Source of the DNA: Methylovorus sp035565335
GTDB lineage: Bacteria > Pseudomonadota > Gammaproteobacteria > Burkholderiales > Methylophilaceae
NCBI GenBank assembly: GCA_035565335.1
Contig: DATMSO010000022.1
Location: 1-15,422 of the forward strand
Direction of reading: 5' to 3'
DNA: 15,422 bases
A program made the translations under genes and the position numbers. Within the stretch, counting starts at the first letter, position 1, and each line of letters opens with the position of its first letter. Below, piece by piece: positions 7,879 through 15,143 of this stretch. The notes beneath the pieces were generated by a model, which saw only the letters and a list, made by a program, of their open reading frames with translations, was not told where the DNA came from and searched no databases.

Positions 7879-8057
7879 GGCATTTCGGCTCAGGCATTAT
7901 CTTTACCAAAATATGCAGGCTGTTAATCCTGCTTATGCATTCTTTGCGGGGTGGCAGACCGCGTTGTTAAGCCACCCAGTCCACACGCATTGCAAGCCAT
8001 TGATTTTTAATCAACAATCCTTCAGCTAAATCGCGTCCTCTTTACCAGAAGACTGGT
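7879..8057 (+). other. Intergenic region before eptA
   Basis: These 179 bases contain no credible gene. Three weak hairpins are visible: GCAGG/CCTGC (7915-7932), GGGTGGC (7949-7955) with GCCACCC (7971-7977) and a 15-base loop, and TTGATT/AATCAA (8000-8014). None is followed by a clean T-run, so I do not call a terminator. A promoter for eptA must lie here or inside the nuclease gene, but no clear boxes are seen. Confidence 0.4.
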
Positions 8058-9764
8058 ATGAATCGTGCCATCTATCAGGTACCAGCCCGTGCACATCGGG
8101 CATTACCTGATAACACGTATAAGAGTCCCATGTTTTCTACCTGTAACCGTAAAACCTTGCTGGTGGCGCTGTTCATCATGGCAAGCGCAAATATCAGCCT
8201 GTTTAAGCGTTTGCTGGAGGTTTATCCGCTCAGCCCCTCCAATCTGCCTTTTCTGCTATCGCTCACCCTGTTTTTCACGTTTTCCACTGCGCTGTTTCTG
8301 CTGTTAGTGGCGCACACGCGCGGCGCGCGCTGGCTGCTGGCCTTGCTGGTGCTGCTGGCTTCGCAAGCTGCGTATTACATGGACACTTACGGCGTGGTGA
8401 TCGATACAGTGATGATCGACAATGTGTTTCATACCGATACGCAGGAGTTTGCCGGGCTGATCAGCATGAGCCTGGTGCTGCGTACCCTATTGCTGGGCGT
8501 ATTGCCGGCGTGGCTGATCATCCGCTACTGGCCCAGGGGCCAAGGGTTCACGGCGGAGCTGAAATCCAAGCTTTCCCTCACCTTGCTGCTTATCGTCGGC
8601 ATGGTGCTGGTGGTGGCGCCGTTTACCGCGCATTACGCCTCGTTTATTCGCGAGCATAAAATCACCCGCAACTATGCCAACCCCATTTACCCGGTCTATT
8701 CGCTGTTTGGTTATGCGCGTGAAAAGCTCACGTCTTCTGCCATCACCAAACTGACTGCCACAGCGCCGGATGCGGTGATGATAGGCACGCCTTCGCGTCA
8801 TGAGCTGGTTATTCTGGTGGTGGGCGAAACGGCGCGGGCAGACCGCTTTTCACTGAATGGCTACCCGCGCGAAACCAACCCCGAGCTCGCCAAGCGCGAT
8901 GTGCTCAGCCTGCGCAATGTCAGCTCCTGCGGTACCTCCACTGGCGAGTCGGTACCCTGTATGTTTTCGGCGCTGGGCCGCAAGGAGTTTGATCGCGAAA
9001 AAGCGATGCATTATGAAAATGCATTGGATGTTTTGTTTGAGCATGGCGTGCAGATACTCTGGCGCGATAACAACTCCGATTCCAAAGGCGTGGCAACACG
9101 CATGAAATACGAAAACTTCAAAAGCCCCACGCTGAATAAAGTCTGCGATACCGAATGCCGCGATATCGGCATGTTGGGTGGCCTGGATCACTACATCAAC
9201 AGCCACAAAAACCAGGACATCCTGATCGTGCTGCACCAGATGGGCAATCACGGCCCGGAATACTACCGCCGCTATCCGCCGGAATTTGAGCGTTACAAGC
9301 CGGTATGCAAAAGCAACGAGCTCAGCCAGTGTACCCAGCAAGAGCTCGACAATGCCTACGACAATGCCATTCTGTATACCGATTACTTCCTGGCGCATGT
9401 GGTGGACTTTCTCAAGCAATACAACGAAAGCCACGCCACCGCCATGCTGTATGTCAGCGACCACGGCGAATCGCTGGGCGAGCACGGCATCTACCTGCAT
9501 GCCGCGCCTTATATGATCGCGCCGAAAGAGCAGACCCATGTGCCCGCCATCGTGTGGATGGGCCAGCATTTTGATTACAAGTTAAGCGACTTGAAACCTT
9601 ATCAGGACTACCCGTTCAGCCACGACGACCTGTTCTGCACGCTGCTGGTCTCATATGAGCTCAACAGCAAAACCTGCGATAGCAAACACGATGTGCTGAT
9701 GCATAACGCTGACGTGATTAGCATGCTGAACCAGCAGGGCAAACTGCACACGGCCTTGCAGTAA
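8058..9764 (+). CDS. eptA: EptA/PmrC-type phosphoethanolamine transferase (lipid A modification)
   Basis: This protein of up to 568 residues has about five N-terminal membrane segments (roughly residues 33-190) and a periplasmic sulfatase-fold domain. Catalytic residues of the EptA/MCR family are visible: E257 in VVGETARAD, the nucleophile T295 in SCGTSTGESVPC, and D468-H469 in SDHGESLGEHG. Cysteine pairs C291/C301, C363/C367 and C417/C425 match the disulfides of this family. It moves phosphoethanolamine from phosphatidylethanolamine to lipid A phosphate at the inner membrane, which lowers outer-membrane negative charge and sensitivity to cationic peptides. The ATG at 8058 is the longest start; ATG 8130, with AAGAG upstream, would remove 24 non-conserved residues and is as likely. 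No two-component system is adjacent. A strong terminator follows. Confidence 0.88.
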   Translation: MNRAIYQVPARAHRALPDNTYKSPMFSTCNRKTLLVALFIMASANISLFKRLLEVYPLSPSNLPFLLSLTLFFTFSTALFLLLVAHTRGARWLLALLVLLASQAAYYMDTYGVVIDTVMIDNVFHTDTQEFAGLISMSLVLRTLLLGVLPAWLIIRYWPRGQGFTAELKSKLSLTLLLIVGMVLVVAPFTAHYASFIREHKITRNYANPIYPVYSLFGYAREKLTSSAITKLTATAPDAVMIGTPSRHELVILVVGETARADRFSLNGYPRETNPELAKRDVLSLRNVSSCGTSTGESVPCMFSALGRKEFDREKAMHYENALDVLFEHGVQILWRDNNSDSKGVATRMKYENFKSPTLNKVCDTECRDIGMLGGLDHYINSHKNQDILIVLHQMGNHGPEYYRRYPPEFERYKPVCKSNELSQCTQQELDNAYDNAILYTDYFLAHVVDFLKQYNESHATAMLYVSDHGESLGEHGIYLHAAPYMIAPKEQTHVPAIVWMGQHFDYKLSDLKPYQDYPFSHDDLFCTLLVSYELNSKTCDSKHDVLMHNADVISMLNQQGKLHTALQ

Positions 9765-9777
9765 GCCTGGCAATAAC

Positions 9778-9809
9778 AAAAAAGCCCGCCATGATCGGCG
9801 GGCTTTTTT
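9778..9809. terminator. Bidirectional rho-independent terminator between eptA and doxX
   Basis: A perfect 7-bp GC stem, GCCCGCC (9784-9790) with GGCGGGC (9797-9803) and a 6-base loop, is flanked by six A on the left and six T on the right. It therefore ends transcription from both convergent genes, eptA and the DoxX gene. Confidence 0.95.
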
Positions 9810-9830
9810 GCTGCGCGGAAAGATCAGAAA

Positions 9831-10229
9831 TCAGTCAGCTTTGACACTGTGCGGGCCGCTGCCATGCACCAGCACAAACAGCAGACCACCGGCCATGGAG
9901 ATGTTTTTCATGAAATGAATCATCTGGTTTTGCGCCATGTCTGGGCTTGCTGCCCAGAAATCATGAAACAGGAAAGCAGCCGCCAGGGTGAACAGGAACA
10001 AGGCCGCTGCCGCAAGACGCGCGCGGTAGCCGACCATGATCAGCAGGCCGCCGCCCAGTTCAACGACGATGGTGAGGATGGTTACCAGGTCTGGCACTGG
10101 CAGGCCTTTGCTGGCGATGTAGCCCGAGGTGGCAGCAAAGGCGCCGATTTTGGAGAAGCCGGACAAGACGAAAATCAGCGCAATGAGAATGCGGCCGACC
10201 AAAGGACCGTGACGATGTAATGCTTGCAT
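9831..10229 (-). CDS. DoxX-family membrane protein
   Basis: This 132-residue protein has four predicted membrane helices (about residues 8-30, 46-67, 71-90 and 108-126), and its opening GRILIALIFVLSGFSKIG is typical of the DoxX/DoxD-like family (PF07681). The ATG (complement of 10227-10229) is preceded by a good ribosome site, AAGGGAG, about 8 bases upstream. Members often sit with pirins, azoreductases and other redox-stress genes, as here. The biochemical role is not settled; a part in quinone or thiol redox chemistry has been suggested. It has its own AT-rich upstream region after the pirin gene and may be transcribed with it or on its own. Confidence 0.88.
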   Translation of the reverse strand: MQALHRHGPLVGRILIALIFVLSGFSKIGAFAATSGYIASKGLPVPDLVTILTIVVELGGGLLIMVGYRARLAAAALFLFTLAAAFLFHDFWAASPDMAQNQMIHFMKNISMAGGLLFVLVHGSGPHSVKAD

Positions 10230-10287
10230 GATAAAAACTCCCTTAAGTTAAATTTAAAAAAAACCTTTAAAACCAGGTACTGCATAG

Positions 10288-10310
10288 CCAGCCGGCCTGA
10301 CACCGGCTGG
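10288..10310 (-). terminator. Hairpin between pirin and doxX, possible attenuator/weak terminator
   Basis: A perfect 8-bp stem, CCAGCCGG (10288-10295) with CCGGCTGG (10303-10310) and a 7-base loop, lies just after the pirin stop. On the minus strand the T-rich part begins only about 12 bases later, so termination is probably partial at best. Confidence 0.45.
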
Positions 10311-10319
10311 TGCTTACGC

Positions 10320-11201
10320 TCAGGCGAACTGCCCTTCGCGATAATCATGGATGGCCTGGAAAATCTCTTCCTGCGTGTTCATCACGAAGGGGCCGTATTG
10401 CGCAATGGGCTCCTTGAGCGGGCGACCGGCAATGATAAGCAGGCGGCTCGCTTCAGCAGCTTCAATCACCACGCCATCGGCTTCACTGGTGGTCTTGAGT
10501 ATCGCCATGCGCTGCTGCGGCACCTGGCGCTCGCCTATCAGCGCTTCACCGCGATACACATACACCAGGGCATTGAACTCCGCTGGTATCGCCTGACTGA
10601 ATTGCGCATCTGCAGGCAGATGCACATCCAGATAGAGCGGTTCCGTGATGTCGCGCTTAATAGCACCATCCACGCCGTGGCTGGCGCCCGCAATCACGCG
10701 CACCGTGACCCCATTGTCCGTGGTGAATTCCGGAATCTCGTCAGACTGAATATCGCGGTAGCCGGGATCCACCATTTTGTCCTTGGCGGGCAGATTGAGC
10801 CAAAGCTGAAAGCCTTCCATGGCGCCCTCTTCCTGCTCGGGCAACTCGGAGTGAATCACACCTTTACCCGCGGTCATCCATTGCACGCCACCGGGGGACA
10901 GCAGCCCCTCGTTGCCTGCACTGTCGCGGTGACGCATGCGGCCTTGCAGCATATAGGTCACGGTTTCAAAGCCGCGGTGCGGGTGATCGGGAAAGCCGCC
11001 GATGTAATCTTCAGGCTGATCGGTACCGAAAGCATCCAGCATCAGGAAAGGATCCAGACGCCGTTGCAAATGCTGCGTCAGCACGCGCGTCAGCTTGACC
11101 CCGGCTCCATCGGAGGTAGCCTGGCCGATGACGATCTGTTCGACCTCACGTGGCTGGGTGACGACTTCATTTTGTAATGCAACTTCAGGTTTTGTGCTCA
11201 T
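10320..11201 (-). CDS. Pirin-family protein (bicupin, possible quercetin 2,3-dioxygenase)
   Basis: This is a 293-residue bicupin. The metal ligands of the pirin N-terminal cupin are all present: H73 and H75 in GFPDHPHRGFETV, then H117 and E119 in GVIHSELPEQEEG, matching the two-His plus His-Glu iron site of human pirin. Proteins of this kind act as quercetinases in some bacteria and as redox-sensing partners in others; which applies here is unknown. A TTG at 11228 extends the frame by nine residues, but ATG (complement of 11199-11201) is preferred because AGGAG precedes it by about 7 bases. It follows azoR by 33 bases on the same strand, so the two are probably one operon under the divergent LysR regulator. 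Confidence 0.9.
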   Translation of the reverse strand: MSTKPEVALQNEVVTQPREVEQIVIGQATSDGAGVKLTRVLTQHLQRRLDPFLMLDAFGTDQPEDYIGGFPDHPHRGFETVTYMLQGRMRHRDSAGNEGLLSPGGVQWMTAGKGVIHSELPEQEEGAMEGFQLWLNLPAKDKMVDPGYRDIQSDEIPEFTTDNGVTVRVIAGASHGVDGAIKRDITEPLYLDVHLPADAQFSQAIPAEFNALVYVYRGEALIGERQVPQQRMAILKTTSEADGVVIEAAEASRLLIIAGRPLKEPIAQYGPFVMNTQEEIFQAIHDYREGQFA

Positions 11202-11234
11202 GGTTGCGCTCCTAGTGATACGAATCAATATACC

Positions 11235-11837
11235 TCAGGCAGGTACCAGCTCTTCCAGTTGGCGATAGGCGGTATCCAGCGCGGCTTTCTCGGCGTCAGG
11301 GCCCATGGCCAAACCTTCGGCATGGATGAATTCCACATCGCGCATGCCCAGGAAACCCAGCACCACTTGCAGGTAAGGGGTTTGAGTATCGGCAGGCGTG
11401 TTGCGATAAATGCCGCCGCGTGCCAGTACCACGTATACCTTTTTACCAGTCAACAAACCCTCCGGGCCATTGGCGGTATATTGAAAGGTAACTTGTGCAC
11501 GCGAGATGGCATCAATCCAGTTCTTGAGTTGCACCGACACGCCCAGGTTATACATGGGCACACCCAACACCACGACATCAGCCGCCTGAATTTCGCTGAT
11601 CAGGGCATCGTCCAGGGCAACGCGGGCGGCCTGCTCGGCCGTACGCTGACCGGCTGGCGTAAACAGCGCCTGCAGCGCCGTTTCATCCAGATTGGGATGT
11701 GGATTGCGACCAAGGTCGCGCACCGTCAATCGGGCATCGCTATGCTGGGCAAGCAAACGGGCCACTAGCGTATCTGCCAGATGGGTGGAGTGCGAACCGG
11801 TAGTACGTGCGCTGGAATTCACTTGCAGAATATTCAT
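11235..11837 (-). CDS. azoR: FMN-dependent NADH-azoreductase (quinone reductase)
   Basis: This 200-residue flavodoxin-like protein has the normal AzoR length. The start has the FMN phosphate loop NSSARTTGSHS (residues 7-17), then GVPMYNLGVSVQLKNWIDAI in the middle and the ARGGIY loop near residue 140. It reduces quinones and azo compounds by two electrons with NADH, and in E. coli it protects against electrophilic quinones. The ATG (complement of 11835-11837) has a GGAGA site just upstream. It is divergent from a LysR gene and followed by a pirin gene, an arrangement common for quinone- or electrophile-responsive loci. The inducer is not known from the sequence. Confidence 0.93.
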   Translation of the reverse strand: MNILQVNSSARTTGSHSTHLADTLVARLLAQHSDARLTVRDLGRNPHPNLDETALQALFTPAGQRTAEQAARVALDDALISEIQAADVVVLGVPMYNLGVSVQLKNWIDAISRAQVTFQYTANGPEGLLTGKKVYVVLARGGIYRNTPADTQTPYLQVVLGFLGMRDVEFIHAEGLAMGPDAEKAALDTAYRQLEELVPA

Positions 11838-11947
11838 GATGTTCTCCGTAGTTAATGTTGAATGGCGATGGAGACACTTTATATATTTCCAAATAATAGA
11901 TTAAGTCATTAAAATGGATATTATTGTTCCATAAATGGAAATATCGC
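11838..11947. promoter_or_regulatory. Divergent azoR/LysR promoter region with two dyads
   Basis: This AT-rich region contains two symmetric elements. One is TTCCAT-AA-ATGGAA (11927-11940), with perfect 6-bp arms. The other is a wider dyad, ATATTTCC (11883-11890) and GGAAATAT (11937-11944), whose right half overlaps the first. Such nested, spaced dyads are what a LysR tetramer binds when it represses its own gene and switches the divergent one. The ATG of the LysR gene follows at 11948. Confidence 0.6.
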
Positions 11948-12865
11948 ATGAAGCTGGAAGCCAATGACTTATTGATGTTTGCCCGCGTGGTGGATGAAGG
12001 CAGCTTCAGCCGGGCAGCAGAGCGGCTGCATATTCCAAAATCCACGCTGTCGCGGCGCATGGCGGCACTGGAGGCGCAACTGGGTGAGCGGTTGTTGCTG
12101 AGAACCACGCGCAAACTGACGGTCACCGATTTTGGCAATGCCGTGCTGGCGCATGCGCATCAGGTGACGGCGGAGGTGGAGGCGACACTGGCGCTGACTC
12201 AGCATCGGCAAGTGGAGCCCAGCGGGCGCTTGCGGCTCTCAATGCCGGGCGATTTTGGGCTGGATATTTTGCAGCCGCTGCTGGCCGAGTTTGCCATGCG
12301 TTATCCGGCAATTTCACTGGAAATGGATATTTCGCCACGCCGTGTGGATCTCATTGGCGAAAACTTTGATGTGGCGATTCGTATGGGCGATCTGCCTGAC
12401 GACACCTCGCTGGCGGCGCGGCGTATTGCCACCTTTGGCACCGGCCTCTATGCCGCGCCCGCTTATCTGCAAAAACGTGGCACGCCACATGAGCCCGAAG
12501 CGCTGATGGAGCATGATGCGCTACACCTGCTCACCCGGCGCGGCGAGCCTGCGCTCTGGCGACTAAGCCACGACCAAGCCCAATGGAGCGGCACCCCCAT
12601 CGGCAAAGTATCCGCTAACTCACCGGCCATTCTGGTGCGCATGGCCACCGCTGGCCTGGGCATTGCTATGCTGGGCGAGCCCTTTGCCGAGCCTTACGTC
12701 AAGCAAGGTAGCCTGGTGAAGATACTGGAAGACTGGCAATTGCCCAGCGTCACGGCATGGGCGGTGTTCCCCGGCCGACGGCTGATGCCGGCGCGTACCC
12801 GCGTTTTTCTGGATGCCCTGATCGCGCGTTTTGCTGCGGCCGACTGCGAAAAACATCAACGCTAG
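11948..12865 (+). CDS. LysR-family transcriptional regulator divergent from azoR
   Basis: This 305-residue regulator has a winged helix-turn-helix at about residues 18-60 (GSFSRAAERLHIPKSTLSRR, then LLLRTTRKL) and a substrate-binding domain with the familiar DVAIRMGDLPD block, placing it in the large CrgA/AaeR-like subgroup. ATG 11948 is preferred over an in-frame TTG at 11924, because GGAAA lies about 6 bases upstream and the shorter protein begins as family members do. It probably senses a quinone or aromatic electrophile and controls azoR, pirin and perhaps doxX. The target is inferred from position and the dyads between the genes. Confidence 0.9.
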   Translation: MKLEANDLLMFARVVDEGSFSRAAERLHIPKSTLSRRMAALEAQLGERLLLRTTRKLTVTDFGNAVLAHAHQVTAEVEATLALTQHRQVEPSGRLRLSMPGDFGLDILQPLLAEFAMRYPAISLEMDISPRRVDLIGENFDVAIRMGDLPDDTSLAARRIATFGTGLYAAPAYLQKRGTPHEPEALMEHDALHLLTRRGEPALWRLSHDQAQWSGTPIGKVSANSPAILVRMATAGLGIAMLGEPFAEPYVKQGSLVKILEDWQLPSVTAWAVFPGRRLMPARTRVFLDALIARFAAADCEKHQR

Positions 12866-13080
12866 ACGCGATTAAAGGCAACGCCGACTAGCCTTGGCGG
12901 GTCAGGATTTACGCAAACGCATGCATATCGAGCAATCCTGAGATACCCATGCACAGCCAGACACTTAAGCACACTATCCAGTATTCATCCGCGTACTTAT
13001 CCACAGAATTTGTGGACTGGCATGATAGCTGCCAATGGCTTCCCGTCAGGCCTTCAGCCGAATGCCTTCATGAAAGCTGC
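12866..13080. other. Non-coding stretch between the LysR gene and a two-way terminator
   Basis: No credible gene is present here. Visible structure includes an 8-bp inverted repeat, TCAGGATT (12902-12909) and AATCCTGA (12934-12941), with a 24-base loop. There is also one perfect DnaA-box-like 9-mer, TTATCCACA (12997-13005), which forms half of a short dyad TCCACA-N5-TGTGGA (13000-13016). No function can be assigned. Confidence 0.4.
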
Positions 13081-13083
13081 CAT

Positions 13084-13117
13084 AAAAAAAGCCTGGTCGT
13101 GAATGACCAGGCTTTTT
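13084..13117. terminator. Bidirectional rho-independent terminator after the LexA-type gene
   Basis: A perfect 8-bp stem, GCCTGGTC (13091-13098) with GACCAGGC (13105-13112) and a 6-base loop, is flanked by seven A (13084-13090) and five T (13113-13117). It ends the minus-strand lexA-like transcript and any plus-strand read-through from the LysR gene. Confidence 0.93.
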
Positions 13118-13160
13118 ATTGCATGCCATGCGCGGACGATGGACGCCGCCACGGATGGTA

Positions 13161-13751
13161 TTAATCGTATTTACGGAATTGGCCTACCACCACACCAAAG
13201 ATTTCGAGATTGCCCTGCGGGCGTATTACCGGATATGCCTTGTTAGCTGGCAGCAATACAAACTGGCCTTTTTCTCGGCCCAGGGTTTTCAGGGTGAATT
13301 CATTATCGACAATTGCCACCACGATATCGCCCACATTCGCCACCTGGCGTTTTTCCACAATCACGACATCATCCGGCACGATGCCGGCATCAATCATGGA
13401 GTCGCCCTTGACGGTAATCAACACGGTTTGTGAGGGGCGCTCAATCAGGTAATCGTCAATGCTGAGGGTGTCATGTCTATCGCCACTGGCTGCGGAAGGA
13501 AAACCAGCCTGCACAGTGCTTTCGGCCAATATACGCTCGAAGAAGCGCTTGCCGGGCTTGAGCCGCCTGTCAGCAGTGGCATCCAGAAAGCCTTGCAGCT
13601 TGAAACGGGCCACCAGCGCTGTCACGGCGTTTTTTGATTTGAACCCGAGCATGTCCGCAATCACAGAATAGGATGGCAGCGTTTTATGCTCGGCGTAGTA
13701 GTCCTGGATGCGACCCAGGTAGTCAATATCGTTTCCCATACGCGTTACCAT
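13161..13751 (-). CDS. lexA2: LexA-type autoproteolytic repressor (LexA2-like, S24 peptidase)
   Basis: This protein of up to 196 residues has a LexA-like winged helix N-terminus (TLPSYSVIADMLGFKSKNAV, about residues 24-43) and a C-terminal S24 domain. All self-cleavage residues are present: the A82-G83 bond, catalytic S118 in GDSMIDAG, and K155 in EFTLKTL. It should repress DNA-damage genes until RecA triggers cleavage. A GTAC-N4-GTAC palindrome sits at its promoter, the operator type reported for LexA2 of Pseudomonas and Xanthomonas rather than the usual CTGT-N8-ACAG box. The first ATG (complement of 13749-13751) lies almost on the operator, so the second one (complement of 13737-13739), giving 192 residues, may be the true start. 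lexA2 usually heads an imuA-imuB-dnaE2 cassette; here a terminator follows instead. Confidence 0.85.
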   Translation of the reverse strand: MVTRMGNDIDYLGRIQDYYAEHKTLPSYSVIADMLGFKSKNAVTALVARFKLQGFLDATADRRLKPGKRFFERILAESTVQAGFPSAASGDRHDTLSIDDYLIERPSQTVLITVKGDSMIDAGIVPDDVVIVEKRQVANVGDIVVAIVDNEFTLKTLGREKGQFVLLPANKAYPVIRPQGNLEIFGVVVGQFRKYD

Positions 13752-13776
13752 AATGTACGAACGTACACAAAGTCAA
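13750..13776 (-). promoter_or_regulatory. LexA2-type operator and promoter (GTAC-N4-GTAC)
   Basis: The palindrome TGTACG-AA-CGTACA (13754-13767) contains GTAC-GAAC-GTAC. On the minus strand a TTGACT (complement of 13771-13776) lies upstream and CATTAT (complement of 13750-13755) downstream, 15 bases apart, so the operator sits between likely -35 and -10 boxes. That is the classic position for autorepression. Confidence 0.8.
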
Positions 13777-13812
13777 GCCTCACGCGTTGGCACGCTTTAT
13801 TTAGCTGGTCGA

Positions 13813-14937
13813 CTAATTGGCGCGGTAAGGCGCGCGCTCCTCCAGTTCATCCTGGTATTGCTGCATATTGCTGGCTTCCATGGCCACAAAGCGGCGAATG
13901 GCGGATTCAAACTCAGGGTTGGCAATGCGGTGAAACGAGCATGTGGGCCTGGGCATGAAGCCACGCGCCAGCTTGTGCTCGCCCTGGGCACCACCTTCAA
14001 AAAAGCGGATGTTGTGTTCCAGGCAGAACTCCTGCGCCTGGTAATAGCAAAGCTCGAAATGCAAGCCGGGGATATAGGTCAGGGCGCCCCAGTAACGTCC
14101 GTACAGCGTGTTGTCGTCATACAGATTAAGCGCGGCGGCAATGGGTTTGCCATCCAGCTCGGCGATGACCAGCAACAGATGCTGAAACAAGGTCTGCCCG
14201 ATCTGCTCAAAAAACGCCCGCGTCAGGTAAGGCGATGAGCGATGCTCATGGTAGGTGTTTACATAGCACTGGTAGAAAAAATCCCAATCCGCAGGCTGAA
14301 TGTCCGGCCCTTGCAGACGGCGGCAAACGACGCCGGCACTGAGGATTTTCTTACGCTCCTGTTTGATTTTCTTGCGCTTGTCGTGCGACAGCTGGCTAAT
14401 AAATTCTGCAAAATCGTGAAAGCCGTCGTTTTCCCAGCGGAACTGCACGCCATCCCGCTGCATCCAGCCTTCGGCCTGCAAGGCTTCTGCCGAGGCCTGA
14501 TCCGGGAACAATATATGGCTGGAAGACAGATTGTTCTGCTCCATCTGCTGCTGCACGATGCGCGCCAGTAGACGCTGTATCTCCTGCCGCTGGGAAAGAA
14601 GGCGTGGGCCGCTAATCGGCGTAAACGGAATCGCCACCAGCAGCTTGGGGTAGTAACTGAGGCCATTCTGCTCATAGGCATTGGCCCAGGCCCAGTCGAA
14701 GACATATTCGCCGTAGGAGTGCTGCTTGAGATAAAGCGGTGTGGCGCCGACCAGTTTGCCTTGCTCATGCACGGTTACCGGATAAGGTTGCCAGCCGGTG
14801 CCTTCCCCTACACATAGCGTATCTTCCAGCGCCCGGAAAAACGCATGGCTCAGCAAAGGCGAACCATCGGTCAAGGCATCCCACTCCGGGGCGCTGATCT
14901 GCGAAAAACTGGTCGCTATATTCACTTCTATCGTCAT
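13813..14937 (-). CDS. FemAB-like acyl-CoA N-acyltransferase, DUF482 family
   Basis: This 374-residue protein of the DUF482/FemAB-like family (PF04339) consists of two GNAT-like folds. Recognised blocks are SPLLSHAFFRALE near residue 30, the TPLYLKQHSYGEYVFDWAW block around 65-85, PFTPISGPRLL near 104, and FFEGGAQGEHKLARGF (about 313-328) in the C-terminal half. Its substrate is not established. Related FemAB proteins transfer aminoacyl groups in cell-wall synthesis, but that should not be assumed for DUF482. No signal peptide is seen. It lies 61 bases upstream of the LexA-type gene on the same strand, yet the latter has its own promoter. No strong Shine-Dalgarno sequence is visible upstream. 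Confidence 0.88.
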   Translation of the reverse strand: MTIEVNIATSFSQISAPEWDALTDGSPLLSHAFFRALEDTLCVGEGTGWQPYPVTVHEQGKLVGATPLYLKQHSYGEYVFDWAWANAYEQNGLSYYPKLLVAIPFTPISGPRLLSQRQEIQRLLARIVQQQMEQNNLSSSHILFPDQASAEALQAEGWMQRDGVQFRWENDGFHDFAEFISQLSHDKRKKIKQERKKILSAGVVCRRLQGPDIQPADWDFFYQCYVNTYHEHRSSPYLTRAFFEQIGQTLFQHLLLVIAELDGKPIAAALNLYDDNTLYGRYWGALTYIPGLHFELCYYQAQEFCLEHNIRFFEGGAQGEHKLARGFMPRPTCSFHRIANPEFESAIRRFVAMEASNMQQYQDELEERAPYRAN

Positions 14938-15022
14938 CGCATTCCAATCACATGGCGAGGTTTACTGAGAAAGAGACCGATAGCAGGCACGGAGTTCACT
15001 GCCATGTCGAACAAGATGACAT

Positions 15023-15054
15023 AAAAAAGCGGCTGATGCATTACATCAGCCGCT
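15023..15054 (-). terminator. Rho-independent terminator for the OsmB-like gene
   Basis: An 11-bp stem, AGCGGCTGATG (15028-15038) with CATCAGCCGCT (15044-15054) and a 5-base loop, is followed on the minus strand by a run of T (the A-run 15023-15028). It lies about 90 bases beyond the osmB-like stop codon, giving that transcript a structured 3' untranslated region. Confidence 0.85.
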
Positions 15055-15085
15055 CAGATTGTCGCCAATTCACGACAGTGCTTCA

Positions 15086-15121
15086 TATCTCATTAAAATT
15101 CTCATGTCGGTCAATGAGATA
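15086..15121. repeat. 9-bp inverted repeat in the 3' region of the OsmB-like gene
   Basis: TATCTCATT (15086-15094) and AATGAGATA (15113-15121) are perfectly complementary around an 18-base loop. It lies between the osmB-like stop and its terminator, so it would fold in the 3' untranslated part of that mRNA. Low GC and no T-run argue against it being a terminator itself. Confidence 0.55.
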
Positions 15122-15143
15122 GAACTTACAAAAAAACGACAGC

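Noticed and set aside
7949..7977. GGGTGGC/GCCACCC hairpin as terminator of the nuclease operon
   Set aside because: The loop is 15 bases and no T-run follows; it could be chance.
10224..11177. Long plus-strand frame of 317 codons opposite the pirin gene
   Set aside because: It is antisense to a gene with intact pirin metal ligands; the translation has no family features, so it is a codon-bias shadow.
12997..13005. Replication origin because of a perfect DnaA box
   Set aside because: Only one box is present, without an AT-rich unwinding region or dnaA/dnaN/parAB genes nearby.
12949..13164. Open frame of 71 codons on the plus strand after the LysR gene
   Set aside because: It runs straight through the strong terminator at 13084-13117, has no ribosome site and no recognisable domain.
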